Assembly (NCBI GenBank): GCA_900095875.1
Contig: LT608311.1
Coordinates: forward strand, 1,674,001 to 1,738,000
Direction: 5' to 3'
Origin: Caecibacter massiliensis
Lineage (GTDB): Bacteria; Bacillota; Negativicutes; Veillonellales; Megasphaeraceae
Length of the DNA: 64,000 nucleotides
Part shown: one piece after another, positions 7,364 to 16,220 of the stretch
How the letters are laid out: every line of letters begins with the position of its first letter
Numbering within the stretch: position 1 is the first letter of the stretch
Program-made: the position numbers and the translations under genes
The notes under the pieces: model-generated
The model's database searches: none
The model's input: the letters and a program-made list of their open reading frames with translations, nothing else
Told to the model about the DNA's origin: nothing

Positions 7364-8603
7364 GGAGATGCGCCGCAATTTCTGGATGCTCCTCATTGCT
7401 TTTTTTCTGCTGATCATCATCGGCACGTCCAATGTGTTCAGTTCGACTTTTGTCGAGGATATGGCAGAAGGGGGCAGTGCCTACGGCCATCTCATCCGGC
7501 AGGGTGTGTATCTGTCCCTGGGGCTGGTACCGGCCTTGTTTGTCTACAAAAAGGACTATCATATGTGGAAGAAATGGTCGGTCCGCCTGTTCGTCTTTAC
7601 GGTTATCCTGCTTGTTGCCGTGCTGGCGGCGGGAATCGTCGTCAACGGCGCCCGGCGCTGGCTCGGGGCAGGAGGATTTACCTTCCAGCCTTCGGAAATC
7701 GCCAAGCTGGTCGTCATCCTTTTTACGGCTGACAAGCTGGCACCACTGTGGGATAAGAAAGGCCATATCGAATTTTTCTCGCCCCTGTCGGCGTTTTTCC
7801 CGTCCCAAACAGGGAAAGAGCCGCGGTGGAAACGGATCCGCTTTGTGCCCCATCCGCTGCTGCTGCCGCCGCTTCTCCTGGGCATCCTCGTGTTCCGCCA
7901 GCCTGATGCCGGCACGGCTCTGGTTATTTTATTCCTGCCGCTTGTTATGTTCTGGGTGAGCGGAGCCAGTATCCTCAAGGCCAAGGTGCCTCTTCTGGCG
8001 ACTCTTGCCGTAGGCATCGTGTACCTGCTCTCGGCGCCATACCGCATGAACCGCATTATTTCCTGGTATGATCCCTGGTCCTATGAAAAGACGCTGGGGT
8101 ATCAGACCGTGCAGGGGCTCATCGCTATCGGTTCCGGCGGCATTATGGGGCAGGGGCTGGGTGAAGGTATCAGCAAGTTCAGTTATCTGCCCGAAGCCCA
8201 TACGGACTTTGCCTTTGCCGTCCTGGCCCAGGAATGGGGGATGCGCGGTTCTATATTTATGCTGGTCCTGTTCAGTATGATTATTTATTTCGGCTGCAAC
8301 TGTGCCTGGAATACGCGCGATACCTTTGGAAAATTGTTGACCGTAGGGATTACCATGTACTTTGGCGGTCAGGGGATGATCAATCTGGCCATGGTCAGCG
8401 GCATCCTGCCTGTCGTCGGCGTACCGCTGCCGTTTATCAGCTATGGTGGCACGTCGCTTTTGCTCAACATGATTGCCGCGGCGCTGCTCCTCAACATTGC
8501 CCACCGCAATTACCGCGAGGCCGTCATCGACGCCCGCCTGCGGGAGCAGCCGGCCCTGCATTCGATGAAAGAGGAGACGCGCAGCCGTTTTCCTCTGCGA
8601 TGA
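7347..8603 (+). CDS. FtsW/RodA/SpoVE-family peptidoglycan polymerase
   Basis: Polytopic SEDS glycosyltransferase that polymerises lipid II into glycan strands together with a class B PBP. 418 residues with about ten membrane segments. Family signatures are FQPSEIAKL, LGYQTVQGLIAIGSGG, GEGISKFSYLPEAHTDFAFA and PLPFISYGGTSLL. Sequence alone does not cleanly separate FtsW (division) from RodA (elongation); a missing cognate PBP2/3 gene nearby leaves this open. SD GGAGGTGA lies inside the end of trmB, consistent with translational coupling. Confidence 0.9.
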   Translation: MNPHTKEMRRNFWMLLIAFFLLIIIGTSNVFSSTFVEDMAEGGSAYGHLIRQGVYLSLGLVPALFVYKKDYHMWKKWSVRLFVFTVILLVAVLAAGIVVNGARRWLGAGGFTFQPSEIAKLVVILFTADKLAPLWDKKGHIEFFSPLSAFFPSQTGKEPRWKRIRFVPHPLLLPPLLLGILVFRQPDAGTALVILFLPLVMFWVSGASILKAKVPLLATLAVGIVYLLSAPYRMNRIISWYDPWSYEKTLGYQTVQGLIAIGSGGIMGQGLGEGISKFSYLPEAHTDFAFAVLAQEWGMRGSIFMLVLFSMIIYFGCNCAWNTRDTFGKLLTVGITMYFGGQGMINLAMVSGILPVVGVPLPFISYGGTSLLLNMIAAALLLNIAHRNYREAVIDARLREQPALHSMKEETRSRFPLR

Positions 8604-8624
8604 TATTGATTAGGAGGCTTTTTC

Positions 8625-9890
8625 ATGGAACGAAGAATTATACAGGTAGATGAACGATTGCCGATTCTGCCGACAATCCCTCTGAGTCTGCAGCATTTGT
8701 TTGCTATGTTTGGATCGACCGTACTGGTGCCGTTCCTGCTCCACGTCGATCCGGCTACGGCCTTGTTTATGAATGGCATCGGCACGCTCTTGTACCTGAC
8801 CATCTGCAAATGGCGGCTGCCGGCCTATCTCGGCTCCAGTTTTGCCTTTATTTCCCCGGTCCTGGCCGTATGCGCTACGCCGGGCATGACCTACGGTGAT
8901 GCCCAGGGCGGGTTTATCGTTTTCGGCCTGTCGTTCATGATACTGGCGGCGATCGTCGATAAAGTGGGGACGAAGTGGATCGACATCCTCTTCCCGCCGG
9001 CTGCCATGGGTGCTATCGTGGCCATCATCGGGCTGGAACTGGCACCCCTTGCCATGACCATGTCGGGCTACCTCGGCGATGCCCAGGGGATGAGCAATGA
9101 AACGGCCATGATCATTTCTACCTTTACTCTCATCGTCACTATTCTGGCGACGCTCCTCGGCCGGGGCTTCATCGGCATCATCCCTATCCTGATCGGTGTC
9201 GTGTCCGGCTATATCCTGTCGTATTTCATGGGCGTCGTCGATCTGACGGCTGTGGAAGAAACGCCCTGGTTTGCCGTGCCGCCGTTCTACAAGCCGGAAT
9301 TTAATTTCAGTGCCATCATGATGATCATGCCGGCCTTGTTCGTCGTCTTTGCCGAACATCTGGGACACCTCTTTGTCACCAGTGATATCGTCGGGCGGAA
9401 TCTCATCAAGGATCCGGGCCTGCACCGCAGTCTCTTTGCCGACGGCCTGTCCAACGTCATTTCCGGTCTCGTCGGTTCGACGCCGAATACGACTTACGGG
9501 GAAAATATGGGCGTCATGGCCATCACCGGTGTATACAGTACGTGGGTCATCGGCGGTGCCGCCGTCTTTGCCATCCTGTTTTCCTTCATCGGCAAGATTG
9601 CTGCTCTCATCCATGGCATCCCGACGCCGGTCATGGGCGGGGTGTGCATCCTGCTCTTTGGCTTCATTGCCGCATCGGGCATCCGCATGCTCGTCGAAAA
9701 GAAAGTCGATTATACCCGGTCCAAGAATCTGATCCTCACGGCTGTCACCATGATTACGGGCTTGTCAGGGGCAACGATTGCCGTCGGTCCGGTACAGCTG
9801 AAAGGGATGGGTCTGGCTACGGTCGTTGCTATGATTCTCAGTCTGGCGTTCATCGTCTTTGAAAAAACGGGACTGGAAAACCGCAATTAA
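8625..9890 (+). CDS. uraA: Uracil permease, NCS2 (nucleobase:cation symporter-2) family
   Basis: Inner-membrane proton-coupled uracil transporter. 421 residues and about 14 hydrophobic segments. It opens with LPILPTIPLSLQHLFAMFGS, typical of UraA/PyrP rather than xanthine carriers. The NCS2 motif region VFAEHLGHL and the later GLVGSTPNTTYGENMG are present. SD GGAGG stands before ATG 8625. Placed between a cell-wall gene and hydE, it is probably co-transcribed with both; no pyrimidine attenuator is visible in the 21-base gap. Confidence 0.88.
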   Translation: MERRIIQVDERLPILPTIPLSLQHLFAMFGSTVLVPFLLHVDPATALFMNGIGTLLYLTICKWRLPAYLGSSFAFISPVLAVCATPGMTYGDAQGGFIVFGLSFMILAAIVDKVGTKWIDILFPPAAMGAIVAIIGLELAPLAMTMSGYLGDAQGMSNETAMIISTFTLIVTILATLLGRGFIGIIPILIGVVSGYILSYFMGVVDLTAVEETPWFAVPPFYKPEFNFSAIMMIMPALFVVFAEHLGHLFVTSDIVGRNLIKDPGLHRSLFADGLSNVISGLVGSTPNTTYGENMGVMAITGVYSTWVIGGAAVFAILFSFIGKIAALIHGIPTPVMGGVCILLFGFIAASGIRMLVEKKVDYTRSKNLILTAVTMITGLSGATIAVGPVQLKGMGLATVVAMILSLAFIVFEKTGLENRN

Positions 9891-9902
9891 AGGAGGATGT
9901 CT

Positions 9903-11012
9903 ATGGCAGTATCACCGGCGCTGCGTGCGCTGCTGGCCAAAGGGCCGGCTATGGACCGGAAGGATCTGGTGACGCTTCTCGGCCTTACCGATGCCGATGA
10001 CCGGCAGGCCCTGTATGATGCGGCCTATGCCGTAAAAGCGGAAACCGTCGGCCGGGTCGCTTATTACCGGGGGCTCATCGAATTTTCCAACCGCTGCATC
10101 AAGAATTGCCGCTATTGCGGCATCCGCCGCGATAATGCGGAGGTGGAGCGGTTCGATACGGAACGGGACGATATCCTGGCCATGGCCCGCTGGACCTATG
10201 AGGCCGGCTATGGGTCGCTGACTCTTCAGTCGGGCGAACGGCAGGATGAGGAATTTATTTCTTATATAGAAGACCTCGTGCGGGACATCAAGAAGATTGG
10301 AAATGGTGGTCTCGGCCTGACCCTGTGCGTAGGGGAACAGACGGAAGAAACGTACCGCCGCTGGTTTGCCGCCGGCGCCCACCGCTATCTGCTGCGCATC
10401 GAGACCAGCAATCCCGCTCTCTATGCCCGGCTCCATCCCCAGGACGGCCATCACGAATGGACGGTGCGCCGGGATTGTCTCCGCGCACTGGGCCGGATCG
10501 GCTATCAGGTGGGGACGGGGGATATGATCGGCCTGCCGGGGCAGACTCTGGAAGATCTGGCAGACGATATCCTCTTTTACCGGAATATGAATATCGACAT
10601 GATCGGCATGGGGCCTTACGTCGTCCATCATCAGACCCCGATTGGAAAGGAAGTCCTCGCTGCCGGATGCGATTCCCAGGCGGATAAACTGCACCGTCTC
10701 CACCTGGGCCTTGCCATGATTGCTGTGACGCGTCTCTTCCTGAGGGATGTCAACATCGCAGCGACGACGGCCCTGCAGGCTCTCCATCCCCTGGGACGGG
10801 AACTGGGACTCAGGGCCGGCGCCAATATCCTCATGCCCATCGTGACGCTTCCCCAGTTCCGTTCCCAGTACCTTCTCTACGACAACAAACCCTGCGTCGA
10901 TGAACAGGCCGAACAGTGCCGCAACTGCCTGAGCGGCCGCGTGGCATCAGTGGGGGATACGGTAGGTCTGGGGCAATGGGGCGATGCTCCCCATTTCTTT
11001 CATAAAAAATAA
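9903..11012 (+). CDS. hydE: [FeFe]-hydrogenase H-cluster maturase, radical SAM protein HydE
   Basis: Radical SAM enzyme needed, with HydF and HydG, to build the dithiomethylamine-bridged diiron site of [FeFe]-hydrogenase. The radical SAM cluster motif C-x3-C-x2-C is seen as CIKNCRYC at about residues 65-72. The C-terminal CVDEQAEQCRNC could carry the second cluster found in some HydE proteins. ATG 9897 lies against the SD AGGAGG (9891-9896), so ATG 9903 six bases downstream is preferred. hydF and hydG are not in the window. It indicates hydrogen metabolism in a strict anaerobe. Confidence 0.92.
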   Translation: MAVSPALRALLAKGPAMDRKDLVTLLGLTDADDRQALYDAAYAVKAETVGRVAYYRGLIEFSNRCIKNCRYCGIRRDNAEVERFDTERDDILAMARWTYEAGYGSLTLQSGERQDEEFISYIEDLVRDIKKIGNGGLGLTLCVGEQTEETYRRWFAAGAHRYLLRIETSNPALYARLHPQDGHHEWTVRRDCLRALGRIGYQVGTGDMIGLPGQTLEDLADDILFYRNMNIDMIGMGPYVVHHQTPIGKEVLAAGCDSQADKLHRLHLGLAMIAVTRLFLRDVNIAATTALQALHPLGRELGLRAGANILMPIVTLPQFRSQYLLYDNKPCVDEQAEQCRNCLSGRVASVGDTVGLGQWGDAPHFFHKK

Positions 11013-11044
11013 CCTTTCTTTTTTTCCCGTTCTATGGTACAGTG

Positions 11045-11370
11045 AATATGGAATCCCTGGTTATGGTAATCGGGGTTCTTAAAATAGTATCTCCTGTACG
11101 CGCGATTAGTGTAGGCGTACGGGTAGTAGCTGCGTGTGAATCAAATCTTTCACTGCAGGCGCTACTATTTTAGGGTGCCGGTCCTTTACATGGGTGTTCG
11201 CAGCGGAGCAACTCCACCTTTATTGTTGCTCCCTGCCTGCAAGTACACCGTTGGTGGATACGGGGGCGGAGGCTCACTCCCGCCAAAAGGATCTGTACCT
11301 TACCAAAGGCAGTCTTCTACGTGCGGCTTGTTTCGTACAGGCACGGTTAAACAGGAGACTGCCTTTTTTT
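11045..11370 (+). ncRNA. Unassigned multi-stem structured RNA with its own terminator
   Basis: No gene fits this gap, but it folds well by eye. Hairpin 1 is GAATCCC (11051-11057) with GGGGTTC (11072-11078). A closing helix TAAAATAGTA (11080-11089) with TACTATTTTA (11163-11172) encloses two hairpins: CCTGTACGC/GCGTACGGG (11093-11123) and CTGC-GTGAA/TTCAC-GCAG (11130-11158). Then comes GGTGT...ACACC (11193-11249) around GGAGCAAC/GTTGCTCC (11205-11232). A GGCGG/CCGCC hairpin lies at 11265-11284, and the terminator follows. No tmRNA tag, RNase P P4 or SRP domain IV sequence is present. It does not fold as one long rod as 6S RNA does. It could be a raiA-type or other Firmicute RNA; I cannot name it. 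Confidence 0.6.
11305..11370 (+). terminator. Terminator of the structured RNA
   Basis: AAAGGCAGTCT (11305-11315) pairs with AGACTGCCTTT from 11356, with an inner CGTGC/GCACG helix, and runs into T7. Confidence 0.85.
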
Positions 11371-11455
11371 GTTTTTTTGGCCGGCGCAAGGGAGATGGCT
11401 CCTGTCTATTGCTATTTTGGAAAAGTTCTGCTATACTATCTTGGTAGCACTACAT

Positions 11456-11544
11456 GGAAAGGTGTCCGAGTGGTTTAAGGAGCTAGTCTTGAAAACTAGT
11501 GATGCGGCAACGCACCGTGGGTTCGAATCCCACCCTTTCCGCCA
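11456..11544 (+). tRNA. tRNA-Ser (anticodon UGA)
   Basis: Complete class II tRNA. The acceptor GGAAAGG pairs with CCTTTCC, the discriminator is G, and CCA is encoded (11542-11544). The anticodon stem CTAGT/ACTAG holds loop CTTGAAA, so the anticodon is TGA. The long variable arm (TGCGGCAACGCA) is diagnostic of serine, and the T loop is GGGTTCGAATCCC. A TATACT -10-like box lies at 11432-11437. Confidence 0.97.
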
Positions 11545-11555
11545 TTGATTTGTGG

Positions 11556-11653
11556 GAGCAATGAGAAATGTTTCCTAACGTTTATAATCGCTTAATCATG
11601 CGGATTGTGGGCGATTTTGATAACGAAAGAATGTTTCCCATTGCTCTTTTTTT
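11556..11653 (+). terminator. Long imperfect hairpin ending in T7, downstream of tRNA-Ser
   Basis: GAGCAATG (11556-11563) pairs with CATTGCTC (11639-11646) followed by seven T. The inner parts also pair, for example ATAATCGC with GCGATTTT. It terminates the tRNA transcript; the arm length is unusual for a simple terminator. Confidence 0.65.
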
Positions 11654-11679
11654 GTACCCTTTTTGCGCACTTTACGGCA

Positions 11680-11785
11680 GGAAAGGCCAGCCGTCGGCAG
11701 CTGGCGGCCAGCAGCCGGCTCTGCGGACAGAGATTCTTTGCCGTCCCTGTGAAGGGAAGGTGCCCGTCAGGGCGGAAGGTATGAT
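11680..11785 (+). repeat. Dispersed intergenic repeat, copy C (tail part)
   Basis: It shares CAGCTGGCGGCCAG and TCTTTGCCGTCCCTG-GAAGGG with copy B (CAGCTGGTGGCCAG, TCTTTGCCGTCCCTGATAAG) and also ends in GGCGGAAGG. The head segment AAAAGATAGTTT is missing. A 95-codon frame across it (11568-11855) is not convincing. Confidence 0.55.
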
Positions 11786-11874
11786 GAAGAAAGGCCATCG
11801 GCGCTGCCAGAAAGAATGGGATCTCTTGCTGTCAGCTTATAACAAACATGCATAAAATGGTACAATTATACTAC

Positions 11875-11902
11875 TTGATTTTGTCCATACAGGGGGTATA
11901 AT
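11875..11902 (+). promoter_or_regulatory. Promoter of guaB
   Basis: TTGATT (11875-11880), 16 bases, TATAAT (11897-11902). The leader of about 85 bases contains a small ACCGG/CCGGT inverted pair. Confidence 0.65.
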
Positions 11903-11993
11903 GATATAAATATCCCATATGGGGAAAAGAGAATGAGAGACCGGCAGATACAGGGTCCGGTTTAGAGTTGTCGTATTGATAAGGAGGATAAAC

Positions 11994-13499
11994 ATGGCTA
12001 TTTATATCAACGAACCGTCACACACTTTTAATGAATATCTTTTGATTCCCGGGTATTCATCGAGTGAGTGTATGCCGGCGAATGTATCTCTCAAAACGCC
12101 TCTCGTAAAATATAAAAAAGGGGAAAAGCCCGCGATTGAAATGACGATCCCCATGGTTTCCGCTATTATGCAGTCCGTTTCCGGTGAAAAACTGGCCGTT
12201 GCCCTGGCAAAAGCTGGCGGCGTGTCGTTCATTTACGGCTCCCAGACCATCGAACAGGAAGCGGCTATGGTCGCCAAAGTCAAGGCCTATAAATCGGGCT
12301 TCGTACCCAGCGATTCCAATGTCAGCCCGGACATGACCATGGCCGATGTGGTAGCTCTCAAGAAAAAGACCGGCCATTCCACTGTTGCCGTTACCTCCGA
12401 TGGCACCGTCAATGGCAAGCTCGTCGGTATCGTCACCAGCCGTGATTACCGCGTGAGCCGTATGGATCCGGCTACTCCCGTCAGAGATTTCATGACACCT
12501 CTTGAAAAGATGATTTATGCCAAAAATGGCGTTACTCTCGGCGAAGCCAATGACATCATCTGGGATAAGAAACTCAATGCTCTGCCAATCGTCAATGAAG
12601 ACGGAACGCTCAATTCTTTCGTATTCCGCAAGGACTATGCCGATCATAAAGAAAACCCGGGCGAACTCCTCGACGAAAAGAAACGTTATATCGTCGGCGC
12701 CGGGATCAATACCCGCGATTATGCCGAACGGGTACCGGCCCTTCTGGCAGCCGGTGCGGATGCCCTCTGCATCGATTCCTCCGAAGGCTTCTCGGAATGG
12801 CAGAAGCTGACTCTCCAGTGGATCCGCCAGCATTATGGTGATTCGGTCAAAGTCGGGGCCGGCAATGTCGTAGACCGGGATGGCTTCAACTTCCTCGCTG
12901 AATGCGGCGCTGATTTCATCAAAGTCGGTATCGGCGGCGGCTCCATCTGTATTACCCGTGAAACGAAAGGTATCGGCCGCGGTCAGGCTACGGCTCTTAT
13001 CGAAGTCTGCAAAGCCCGTGACGAATACTTTGAAAAGACTGGCGTATACATTCCGGTCTGCTCCGACGGCGGCATCGTATACGACCACCACATCACACTG
13101 GCTCTGGCCATGGGCGCTGATTTCGTCATGCTTGGCCGGTATTTCGCCCGCTTCGACGAAAGCCCGACGGAAAAAGTCATGATCGGCGGTACCTACGTCA
13201 AAGAATACTGGGGCGAAGGTTCCAACCGTGCCCGCAACTGGCAGCGGTATGACCTGGGCGGTGACAAGAAGCTGTCCTTCGAAGAAGGCGTCGATTCCTA
13301 CGTCCCCTATGCCGGTCCGCTCAAGGAAAACGTGGAAAAGACAACCAGCAAGATTAAATCGACCATGTGCAACTGCGGTGCCCTGACCATTCCGGAACTG
13401 CAGCAGAAAGCCAAGATTACCCTCGTTTCGGCAACGTCCATCGTAGAAGGCGGCGCCCACGACGTCATCCGCAAGGAAAAGAATACGACAGATAAATAA
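11994..13499 (+). CDS. guaB: Inosine-5'-monophosphate dehydrogenase
   Basis: Cytoplasmic NAD-dependent enzyme converting IMP to XMP, the committed step to guanine nucleotides. 501 residues from ATG 11994, which has SD AAGGAGG at 11981-11987; the TTG at 11976 is upstream of the SD. The catalytic loop [17 protein letters not shown] carries the nucleophilic cysteine. The flap region and two CBS modules ([19 protein letters not shown]) inserted in the barrel are present. It forms a single transcription unit with its own promoter and terminator. Confidence 0.93.
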   Translation: MAIYINEPSHTFNEYLLIPGYSSSECMPANVSLKTPLVKYKKGEKPAIEMTIPMVSAIMQSVSGEKLAVALAKAGGVSFIYGSQTIEQEAAMVAKVKAYKSGFVPSDSNVSPDMTMADVVALKKKTGHSTVAVTSDGTVNGKLVGIVTSRDYRVSRMDPATPVRDFMTPLEKMIYAKNGVTLGEANDIIWDKKLNALPIVNEDGTLNSFVFRKDYADHKENPGELLDEKKRYIVGAGINTRDYAERVPALLAAGADALCIDSSEGFSEWQKLTLQWIRQHYGDSVKVGAGNVVDRDGFNFLAECGADFIKVGIGGGSICITRETKGIGRGQATALIEVCKARDEYFEKTGVYIPVCSDGGIVYDHHITLALAMGADFVMLGRYFARFDESPTEKVMIGGTYVKEYWGEGSNRARNWQRYDLGGDKKLSFEEGVDSYVPYAGPLKENVEKTTSKIKSTMCNCGALTIPELQQKAKITLVSATSIVEGGAHDVIRKEKNTTDK

Positions 13500-13512
13500 T
13501 CATGTAAATACC

Positions 13513-13543
13513 AACAGGCCTGTCCCCGCGACAGGCCTGTTTT
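13513..13543 (+). terminator. Intrinsic terminator after guaB
   Basis: AACAGGCCTGTC (13513-13524) pairs with GACAGGCCTGTT (13530-13541). Confidence 0.8.
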
Positions 13544-13570
13544 GATGTTTGATGAAAAGGGGCGCAGTCC
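13541..13570 (+). repeat. Dispersed intergenic repeat, copy D (short head remnant)
   Basis: GATGTTTGATGAAAAGG matches the end of the repeat head and sits directly on the guaB terminator. Confidence 0.4.
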
Positions 13571-13610
13571 GTGGGTCCTTTTACATAGAAGCATAGTACA
13601 GCCCTTATCT

Positions 13611-13624
13611 TATACTCTAGTATA
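13611..13624. promoter_or_regulatory. Palindromic operator-like site upstream of the dehydratase
   Basis: TATACTCTAGTATA is a 6+6 palindrome 17 bases before the -35 box. A second partial dyad (CCATA...TATGG) overlaps the -10 box and leader. It may be a repressor or activator site; no regulator gene is adjacent. Confidence 0.4.
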
Positions 13625-13641
13625 CCAATTATTCATATAAA

Positions 13642-13670
13642 TTGACAAAAACGCAAGTGAGAATTACCAT
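13642..13670 (+). promoter_or_regulatory. Promoter of the IlvD/Edd gene
   Basis: TTGACA (13642-13647), 17 bases, TACCAT (13665-13670). Confidence 0.65.
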
Positions 13671-13723
13671 ATGGGTATACGAAAACGTATGGATTTACAA
13701 ACAAATACAAAGGGGTGTTACAT

Positions 13724-15448
13724 ATGGATGTACAACGGAGTAAAGCGACGCGGAAAATCTGGCCGCAGGTCGATGCATTGAAACTGGCCATGAACTGGTC
13801 GGAACGGGATCTGGACAAGCTGCAGATTCTCGTTGATGATGTCCAGGGAGAAAGCCACCCGGGCAGTTATCATCTCGATGTCCTGGCCGAACAGGTCAGT
13901 CAGGGCGTACTGGAAAGCGGTGGCAAGGCGGCCCGTTTCCATGCGACGGATATCTGCGATGGCTGGGCGGAAGGCCATGACGGCATGAATTACATCCTCC
14001 TCAGCCGGGAAATCATTGCCAATCTCGTAGAAATCCACGGCAACGTCATTCCCTGGGACGGTCTGGTCCTGCTGTCGAGCTGTGACAAATCGGTGCCGGC
14101 CCATCTCATCGCGGCGGCCCGGCTGGATCTGCCGACGGTCCACGTTCCCGGCGGCAGCCAGCACGTCGGTCCCGATATGACAACGGCAGGCCTGTGCGGC
14201 CGGCTCTGTGCGCGGGAAAAACGGGGCGAACCGGTGCAGAAAGAAATGCGCAATTACAAACTTTCCAACTGCCCGACATGCGGCGTCTGTCAGTTTATGG
14301 GGACGGCCAGCACTATGCAGTGCATGTCGGAAGCACTGGGACTGGCCCTGCCCGGAACGGCCCTCATGCCGGCCATGTTTGCCGAAATCAAGCATTATGC
14401 CCGGGCGGCCGGCGATGCCGTCATGAATCTGGCGCGGCAGGGAATTACGGCTTCGAAGATCATGACCGAAGATGCCTTCATGAATGCCATCAAAGTCCAC
14501 GCCGCTCTCGGCGGCAGTACCAATGCCTTCATCCACCTGCCGGCGGCGGCTCACGAACTGGGCATTACCATCGACCCTGAAGTATTTGATGAAGTAAACC
14601 GCAAGATCAAGCATCTGGTCAATGTACAGCCCAACGGTCCCTATGTAGGGGAAATGTTCTGGATGGCCGGCGGCGTGCCCATGGTCGAATGGCTGATCCG
14701 GGATCAGCTGAACCTCGATGTCATGACTTGTACGGGCAAGACTTTGGGCGAAAATCTGGAACAGCTCTGGGAAGACGATTTCTTTGCCCGCTGCCACGGC
14801 CATCTGCGCAATTTCGGCATCAAACCGGAAGACGTCATCACGCCGCCGGAACAGGCAAAAATGTACGGCTCTGTCGCCGTCATGAAGGGCAATATCGCCC
14901 CTGACGGCGGGGTCATCAAATACTCGGCGACCGTACCGGAAATGCACCATCATACGGGAAAGGCACTGGTCTTCAACTCGGAAGAAGCGGCCTATGACGC
15001 TGTCATCAAGCGGCAGATTCCCCAGAACAGCATCATCGTCATCCGCTATGAAGGGCCGAAAGGCTCGGGCATGCCGGAAATGCACATGACGACCGATGCC
15101 ATCGTCTACGACCAGACGCTGAACCACTCGGTTGCCCTCATCACAGACGGCCGCTTCTCCGGCGCAAGCTCGGGACCATGCATCGGCCATATCTCGCCGG
15201 AAGCCGTCGAAGGAGGTCCTATCGCCCTCATTGAAAACGATGACCTTATCGAAATCGATATTCCCAACCGCCGCCTGAACATCGTTGGCGTCAAGGGAGA
15301 AGCCAGGACACCGGAAGAAATCACGGCCATCCTTGCCGAACGGAAAAAGAACTGGAAACTGCCACAGCTCAAACCGAAATCCCCGGTCCAGCGCCTCTAC
15401 TCCAAACTGGCCGTCTCCGCCATGGCCGGCGCCTACCTGGATGTGTGA
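13724..15448 (+). CDS. IlvD/Edd-family dehydratase (sugar-acid or dihydroxy-acid dehydratase)
   Basis: Fe-S dehydratase of 574 residues from ATG 13724 (SD AAAGGGG; the upstream GTG 13715 overlaps the SD). Cluster cysteines are in SSCDKSVPAH and CPTCGVCQFMGTASTMQ. The GTASTM run resembles pentonate and other sugar-acid dehydratases more than biosynthetic IlvD. The C-terminal DGRFSGASSGPCIGHISPEA is the conserved substrate-domain signature. It stands alone: no ilvB, ilvC or sugar catabolic genes are next to it. Substrate is undecided between dihydroxy-acids of the branched-chain pathway and aldonic acids. Confidence 0.8.
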   Translation: MDVQRSKATRKIWPQVDALKLAMNWSERDLDKLQILVDDVQGESHPGSYHLDVLAEQVSQGVLESGGKAARFHATDICDGWAEGHDGMNYILLSREIIANLVEIHGNVIPWDGLVLLSSCDKSVPAHLIAAARLDLPTVHVPGGSQHVGPDMTTAGLCGRLCAREKRGEPVQKEMRNYKLSNCPTCGVCQFMGTASTMQCMSEALGLALPGTALMPAMFAEIKHYARAAGDAVMNLARQGITASKIMTEDAFMNAIKVHAALGGSTNAFIHLPAAAHELGITIDPEVFDEVNRKIKHLVNVQPNGPYVGEMFWMAGGVPMVEWLIRDQLNLDVMTCTGKTLGENLEQLWEDDFFARCHGHLRNFGIKPEDVITPPEQAKMYGSVAVMKGNIAPDGGVIKYSATVPEMHHHTGKALVFNSEEAAYDAVIKRQIPQNSIIVIRYEGPKGSGMPEMHMTTDAIVYDQTLNHSVALITDGRFSGASSGPCIGHISPEAVEGGPIALIENDDLIEIDIPNRRLNIVGVKGEARTPEEITAILAERKKNWKLPQLKPKSPVQRLYSKLAVSAMAGAYLDV

Positions 15449-15493
15449 GGGAAGGGCCGTTGGTAGTAAAAAAACGTAGAAATGAGTAAAAAA

Positions 15494-15537
15494 AAACTAG
15501 TCCATAGGAAATTTGCTCTTCCTGTGGACTAGTTTCT
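15494..15537 (+). terminator. Intrinsic terminator after the dehydratase
   Basis: AAACTAGTCCA-TAGGAA pairs with TTCC-TG-TGGACTAGTTT, followed by CTTTATTT. Confidence 0.8.
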
Positions 15538-15540
15538 TTA

Positions 15541-16220
15541 TTTCCATTCTATAATGAAAGAAAAATTGATTGATTTTCATATTCTGGCGCGAAAGACCTA
15601 AAAACGCAGAATGGCTTACCATGGATAAACTAACTGATTTTTCAAACTGACTATGCATACTGAGACAAGCAGATTACGAAAGCTGTGACAAAATCTATCG
15701 TATAGATGTCCGTCGCCAATTCAAACTGGCTTTTAAATTGGTTTCTAGAAGGCAATGCAGCAAGTCTTAAGAGGGCATGGCGTAACAGAAGCAGAAACAG
15801 ATTTTTCCAAAAAAATCCTGCAGCTGGCTTACAATGTAGGTTTCTGAACGATTCTGTATATGACTGCTCATGCTGAAAAAACGAAACTTTTCTGTACATA
15901 TTTATGATGAAGAAGTAAATAATCTACTAGTCTTCATTCGAGATAATTTTATTCCTGCCTTTTTAAAACTAGAAGAAATTTAAAAAGAAAAGGCTGCTGA
16001 GATAGAAATGTGAAATATAGGGAATGATGGATTATGCTACTCAAGTGCATTAAGTTGTTGTATAATGAGTGACTACTTTTTGTATATAGGTAGAACAGAT
16101 ACTGACAAAAAAATATAAATCAGGTAAAATATAATAAGAAACCATTAGAAAATATAATGTAAATTTTTGTATTATAAAAATGTGATGGATTTATATATTT
16201 GTCATTTGAGGAGAAGAGAG
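15541..16220. other. AT-rich left flank of the defence island, probable decayed coding DNA
   Basis: No intact gene. Base composition drops sharply here and stays low through the Zorya genes. Short open frames read like broken protein, for example DKIYRIDVRRQFKLAFKLV (about 15689-15745), MQQVLRGHGVTEAETDFSKK (from 15755, ending in a stop after 30 codons) and NLLVFIRDNFIPAFLKLEEI (ending at 15983). They are in different frames, as expected of a pseudogene, but I cannot assign a family. The last 150 bases are very AT-rich and should hold the zorA promoter. Confidence 0.5.

Noticed and set aside
11045-11370. tmRNA, RNase P RNA, SRP RNA or 6S RNA
   Set aside because: No tag frame with a tRNA-like end, no P4 core, no GGAAGG-type SRP tip, and a multibranched rather than rod-like fold; 6S cannot be fully excluded without a covariance search.
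11136-11447. Two overlapping short frames of about 100 codons
   Set aside because: They coincide with the multi-stem RNA and its terminator; base pairing explains the sequence better than coding.
12057-13460. 467-codon minus-strand open frame opposite guaB
   Set aside because: Shadow of a well-conserved gene with promoter, SD and terminator on the plus strand.
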